Shown here piece after piece: positions 60,387 through 64,000 of a stretch of 64,000 bases of DNA; position 1 is the first letter of the stretch, and each line of letters begins with the position of its first letter. The notes under the pieces were generated by a model that made no database searches, was not told where the DNA came from, and was given only the letters and a program-made list of their open reading frames with translations. The stretch covers positions 124,001-188,000 of the forward strand of contig NZ_JAOZEW010000006.1 of NCBI RefSeq assembly GCF_025847235.1, read 5' to 3'. Position numbers and translations under genes: made by a program. Origin of the DNA: Flavobacterium shii (lineage in GTDB: Bacteria > Bacteroidota > Bacteroidia > Flavobacteriales > Flavobacteriaceae).

Positions 60387-61700
60387 TTAAAAACTAATAT
60401 TACCTGCTAATTCCTTTAAAGCAATTTCAGATAATTTAGCTTCAAATTGGGCATTACTGTAACGTACTTTTGCGTTTACATAATTAAGCTGCGCCGTTCT
60501 AAATTCTAAAGTGGTGATAGTTCCAATACGGAATTTATCAAGCGTAATATCTAAATTTTGTTTAGCTATAGCTTCATTATTATCTTCTAAATTGATTAAC
60601 TCCAAATTGGTCAAATAGGTTTGATATGCAGTTGATAGTTGCGTCGTCAAAGTTTGATTTTGTTGTTCCAAAGCAAATTTTGTGTTCTCGATTTGCAGTT
60701 TAGAAGTCTTTTCATTTCTATGTTGGGCAAAACCATCAAATATATTTAGCGAAGCGCTAAAACCATAATTTAATCCTCGAGATGATGATTGACTTGTAAA
60801 CCCAAGACTCGATTGATTTTCAGAAAAATTATAACCAGTATTTAGCTTTACAGTAGGATAGCGGTTTGCCTTTACTTGTTTTAATTGCAATTCGGCAATT
60901 CGGATATTTATAATTTGCGATTCTAATTCCGGATTTTGTTTTTTTGCCAATTCGATTAAATTATCCAAAATCAATGAATTATCGACTTTAACAGCATCAA
61001 TAACTTTGAAATTAATTTTAGAGTCGCGAGCCAGAATTTGGTTTAATAAAATCTTTGTGTTTGCATACAATTCTTTCTGTCTTAAAAGTGCTACCTGATC
61101 TGTGTTTAAATCTACCTGAGCATTTAAAACTTCCAATTTTGAAGCTTTTCCGATGGTAAATCTATTTTGTGCCAAAGTTAATCTTTGCTTAGAAATTACA
61201 ATCGTGGTATCCAATGCAGCTAGTTGTTGCTGCTGTTGTACTAAATCATAATAAGTAGAATTTACTTGTCCAACTTTAACCAAAATGGTACGTCGCAATT
61301 CGGCATCTCCCAATTTCTGAAGTTCTTTTAATTGATCCAATTGTGCAAACATTTTCATACCGTCGAATATGGTCCAATCGAGTCCAACACCATAATTTAA
61401 GCTATTATTCTTGGCATTGTTCAATGAGGTAGATGTTCCGTCCTGACGCGTTTGTGAACTATTTTGAATACCATTATTATCAACAACTGTAGCTGTCACT
61501 GTAGGTAACATTCCTGCATTTCCTATGGTTACATTAGTCTCATTAATTTTTAGATTATTGGAAGCAATTTTTATTTCAAAATTATTCTCTAATGCTACTT
61601 TTACTGCGTCTTCGATAGTAAGAACTTCTTGCGCATTGCTTTTTGCAACACAAAGAAGTAATAAAACCAAGCATTTAAATAGAGCTTTTGTGTACATCAT
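60387..61700 (-). CDS. TolC-family outer-membrane efflux protein
   Basis: 437 residues with a signal peptide (to about AKSNAQ, residue 24) and two OEP repeats forming the periplasmic helical tunnel and outer-membrane barrel. Repeat-start segments are LTIEDAVKVALENNFEI and LDITLDKFRIGTITTLEFRTAQ. It would be the outer-membrane exit duct of the RND pump encoded upstream. The RND gene ends 91 bases upstream on the same strand. Confidence 0.92.
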   Translation of the reverse strand: MMYTKALFKCLVLLLLCVAKSNAQEVLTIEDAVKVALENNFEIKIASNNLKINETNVTIGNAGMLPTVTATVVDNNGIQNSSQTRQDGTSTSLNNAKNNSLNYGVGLDWTIFDGMKMFAQLDQLKELQKLGDAELRRTILVKVGQVNSTYYDLVQQQQQLAALDTTIVISKQRLTLAQNRFTIGKASKLEVLNAQVDLNTDQVALLRQKELYANTKILLNQILARDSKINFKVIDAVKVDNSLILDNLIELAKKQNPELESQIINIRIAELQLKQVKANRYPTVKLNTGYNFSENQSSLGFTSQSSSRGLNYGFSASLNIFDGFAQHRNEKTSKLQIENTKFALEQQNQTLTTQLSTAYQTYLTNLELINLEDNNEAIAKQNLDITLDKFRIGTITTLEFRTAQLNYVNAKVRYSNAQFEAKLSEIALKELAGNISF

Positions 61701-61791
61701 TTTTTATATTTTTTATCACGAATCAGCAATCGATTTTTCTATTAAAAGTTGATTCGTGACTACTATTTTATTTAAAGTTTAGCTCGAAAGA

Positions 61792-64000
61792 TTATTTACT
61801 TTCTTTTTCATATTCTTCGATATGATCAAACTCCGGATAATGTTTACGTGCTTTTGACCACATTAAATACATCGCAGGGATTACAAATAATGTCAAAACT
61901 AATGAGAAAATAGTTCCTCCCACAATTACAACTCCCATTCCGATTCGGCTTGTAGAGGCAGCACCAAGTGATAAAGCAATTGGTAAAGCTCCTAATGCAA
62001 TAGCCAAACTCGTCATTAATATCGGACGAAGACGGGCTTCCGAAGCCTCGAGAATTGCTTCTAATTTTGGTTTTCCTTGTTCTCGTAATTGGTTCGCAAA
62101 TTCTACGATTAAAATACCATTCTTGGTTACCAAACCAATAAGCATTACGGTTCCAATCTGGCTAAATATATTCCATGTTTGGTTGAACAACCATAATGAG
62201 AATAACGCTCCGGCAACCGCCATAGGAACAGTAAGGATAATAATAAACGGATCTATAAAACTTTCAAATTGTGCAGATAAGATTAAGAATATTAATAATA
62301 ATGCCAATCCAAAGGCAAATGAAGTATTCGAGCTACTTTCAACAAAATCTCTAGATTCTCCACCTAAATCGGTAGTAAAACTATCATCCAGAACTTTGGC
62401 TTTTATTTGATTCATCGCATCAATACCATCACTGATACTTTTGCCTGGGGCAAGACCAGCCGAGACCGTAGCCGACATGTACCTGTTATTATGATACAAT
62501 TGCGGCGGATTACTCTGCTCTTCAATCGTAACCACGTTATCCATTTGTATTAATTGTCCTTTTTTGTTTTTTACAAACATAGAGGTCAAATCCAATGGTT
62601 TTGCACGGTCTTTTTGATCAAATTGCCCAATAACCTGATATTGTTTTCCATTTTTAATGAAATACCCAAAACGTTGTCCGCTTAATGAAAGTTGCAATGT
62701 TTGTGCAATATCAATTATAGAAATACCTAAACTCTCGGCTTTTTCACGATTGATACTTACATTAATTTCGGGTTTGTTGAATTTTAAATTGACATCTGTT
62801 ACCGAGAATGTATCATTTTTATTGGCTTCTTCCATAAATAACGGAATCTTTTCTCGTAATTTCTCAAAGGTCGGTGCCTGAATAATATACTGAATTGGCA
62901 AACCACCACGACGATTTACCGCAATAGTTGGTTGCTCTGTTACAGACGTTTTCGCTTGCGAATATTTTTTTGTCCATTGCGTTAATTTGTCCGCAATTTC
63001 TTTTTGAGAACGAGTTCTTTCATCAGGTTCGCTAAGTGCTATTCGAACTCTTCCGCTGTTTACAGATGATGAACCAAATCCTGGGGAAGTAATTACCAAA
63101 CTCACTTTTTTCTCCGGAATCGAATCATCAATAAGTTGTCCTATTTCCTGCATGAAACGATCTGTGTATTCATAAGAGGAACCTTCGGGTGTTGTTATAC
63201 TTAAAACCAACGAACTTCGGTCATCATACGGAGCTGTTTCTTTTGGCAGAATGCTGAAAAATAAATAAATCAATCCAAAACAAATAGCGATAATTGGAAA
63301 ACTTAGCCATTTCTTTTTCATAAAACGAGATAATGCATCGGCATATCCACTATTTAATTTTTCAAAATAAGGCTCTGTTTTAATATAGAAATTTGATTTT
63401 TTTTGTTCTCCACCTTTCATTAAATATGCATTTAACATTGGTGTTAATGTCAAGGAAACGAAAGCCGAAATTAATACTGCTGCCCCAATGACGACACCAA
63501 ACTCTCGAAACAATCGTCCGACAAATCCTTCCAGAAAAATTACAGGTAAAAATACTGCTGCAAGTGTTATCGAAATAGAAATTACGGCAAAGAATATTTC
63601 ATTAGATCCTTTAATCGCAGCTTCGATAGGCGACATTCCTTCTTCGACTTTCTTAAAGATATTTTCGGTTACTACAATTCCATCATCGACCACAAGTCCC
63701 GTCGCCAGAACAATTGCCAGTAATGTTAATACATTTATAGAGAACCCAAAAAGCCACATAATAAAGAATGTTGCAATCAAGGAAACTGGAATATCAATTA
63801 AAGGTCTAAAAGCTATCGCCCAATCTCTAAAGAATAAAAAGATAATCAGGATAACCAATACGATAGATATTAATAATGTTTCGGCAACTTCCAGAACCGA
63901 TTTTTTAACAAAAAGGGTACTATCAATTGCAATGTCTAGTTTAATATCTTTAGGGAGATCTTTTTTTAATGCGTCGAATTTTTTGTAGAATTCTTTCGAA
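61792..64000 (-). CDS. RND efflux pump inner-membrane permease, C-terminal part (5' end outside window)
   Basis: About 736 residues of an AcrB/MexB-like (HAE1-type) permease; the N-terminus lies beyond base 64000, because the frame stays open to the window edge (SKEFYKKFDALKKDLPKDIK near 63990). The proton-relay motif GLVVDDGIVVTENI in TM4 and the second membrane half with GLVTKNGILIVEFANQLR are clear. The protein exports drugs or other compounds with a periplasmic adaptor (expected upstream, outside the window) and the TolC protein encoded downstream. Confidence 0.95.
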   Translation of the reverse strand, partial: SKEFYKKFDALKKDLPKDIKLDIAIDSTLFVKKSVLEVAETLLISIVLVILIIFLFFRDWAIAFRPLIDIPVSLIATFFIMWLFGFSINVLTLLAIVLATGLVVDDGIVVTENIFKKVEEGMSPIEAAIKGSNEIFFAVISISITLAAVFLPVIFLEGFVGRLFREFGVVIGAAVLISAFVSLTLTPMLNAYLMKGGEQKKSNFYIKTEPYFEKLNSGYADALSRFMKKKWLSFPIIAICFGLIYLFFSILPKETAPYDDRSSLVLSITTPEGSSYEYTDRFMQEIGQLIDDSIPEKKVSLVITSPGFGSSSVNSGRVRIALSEPDERTRSQKEIADKLTQWTKKYSQAKTSVTEQPTIAVNRRGGLPIQYIIQAPTFEKLREKIPLFMEEANKNDTFSVTDVNLKFNKPEINVSINREKAESLGISIIDIAQTLQLSLSGQRFGYFIKNGKQYQVIGQFDQKDRAKPLDLTSMFVKNKKGQLIQMDNVVTIEEQSNPPQLYHNNRYMSATVSAGLAPGKSISDGIDAMNQIKAKVLDDSFTTDLGGESRDFVESSSNTSFAFGLALLLIFLILSAQFESFIDPFIIILTVPMAVAGALFSLWLFNQTWNIFSQIGTVMLIGLVTKNGILIVEFANQLREQGKPKLEAILEASEARLRPILMTSLAIALGALPIALSLGAASTSRIGMGVVIVGGTIFSLVLTLFVIPAMYLMWSKARKHYPEFDHIEEYEKESK

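Overview
The window is AT-rich chromosomal DNA of a Bacteroidota bacterium, most likely Flavobacterium or a close relative. The evidence is the recurring TAnnTTTG-type -7 promoter boxes, the weak Shine-Dalgarno signals, the ECF sigma/FecR/TonB receptor trio, families typical of the phylum (DUF5009, DUF5777, DUF4833, WG-repeat), and the many small fold-back repeats. No rRNA, CRISPR array or intact insertion sequence is visible. One tRNA gene, tRNA-Arg(ACG), is present.

Layout. 0-7.4 kb (+): a plant polysaccharide locus: the tail of a DUF5009 membrane protein, a sodium/solute symporter, two GH28 pectin-type hydrolases and a GH51 arabinofuranosidase, suggesting debranching and degradation of pectin with sugar uptake. 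7.5-11.4 kb: a divergent HxlR regulator and a four-gene redox operon (flavodoxin-like oxidoreductase, small secreted protein, Old Yellow Enzyme, quinone-oxidoreductase-like dehydrogenase). 11.5-20.0 kb (-): hotdog-fold protein, then a YceI / cytochrome c-like lipoprotein / DUF5777 / OB-fold group, a COG4315-type lipoprotein, and a TonB receptor with its FecR and ECF sigma factor.

20.4-31.6 kb is accessory: a repeat-containing lipoprotein, AraC/SDR/YjbR and aldo-keto reductase/AraC blocks lying between two separated ends of an IS6-family element, a Vps62-domain protein with an aerolysin-like C-terminal part (candidate pore-forming protein), an orphan LytTR response regulator, an internally deleted IS6 copy, an amino-acid permease and a thioesterase. 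31.7-48.1 kb is a mosaic island: a ParDE-type toxin-antitoxin pair, two near-identical XRE regulators about 14 kb apart, an IS3 remnant, a frameshifted small gene, a stray fragment of the permease gene, two families of interspersed repeats, a huge WG-repeat protein and several unknown proteins, ending at tRNA-Arg. Embedded in it is a compact group (SDR, a 61-residue peptide with six consecutive cysteines, PhyH-type dioxygenase, CDP-alcohol phosphatidyltransferase-like protein, GtrA, DUF4833). I infer that this group modifies a lipid or envelope glycolipid. It is the best candidate here for an undescribed system.

48.3-64 kb is mostly core: apt, a lipoprotein, a two-component system with an extra membrane protein and an unknown 146-residue protein, a muramidase, pheT, an aldehyde dehydrogenase/DUF779/AraC group, a bestrophin channel, and a TolC/RND efflux operon that runs off the right edge. 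All functions are read from sequence motifs; no database search was possible.
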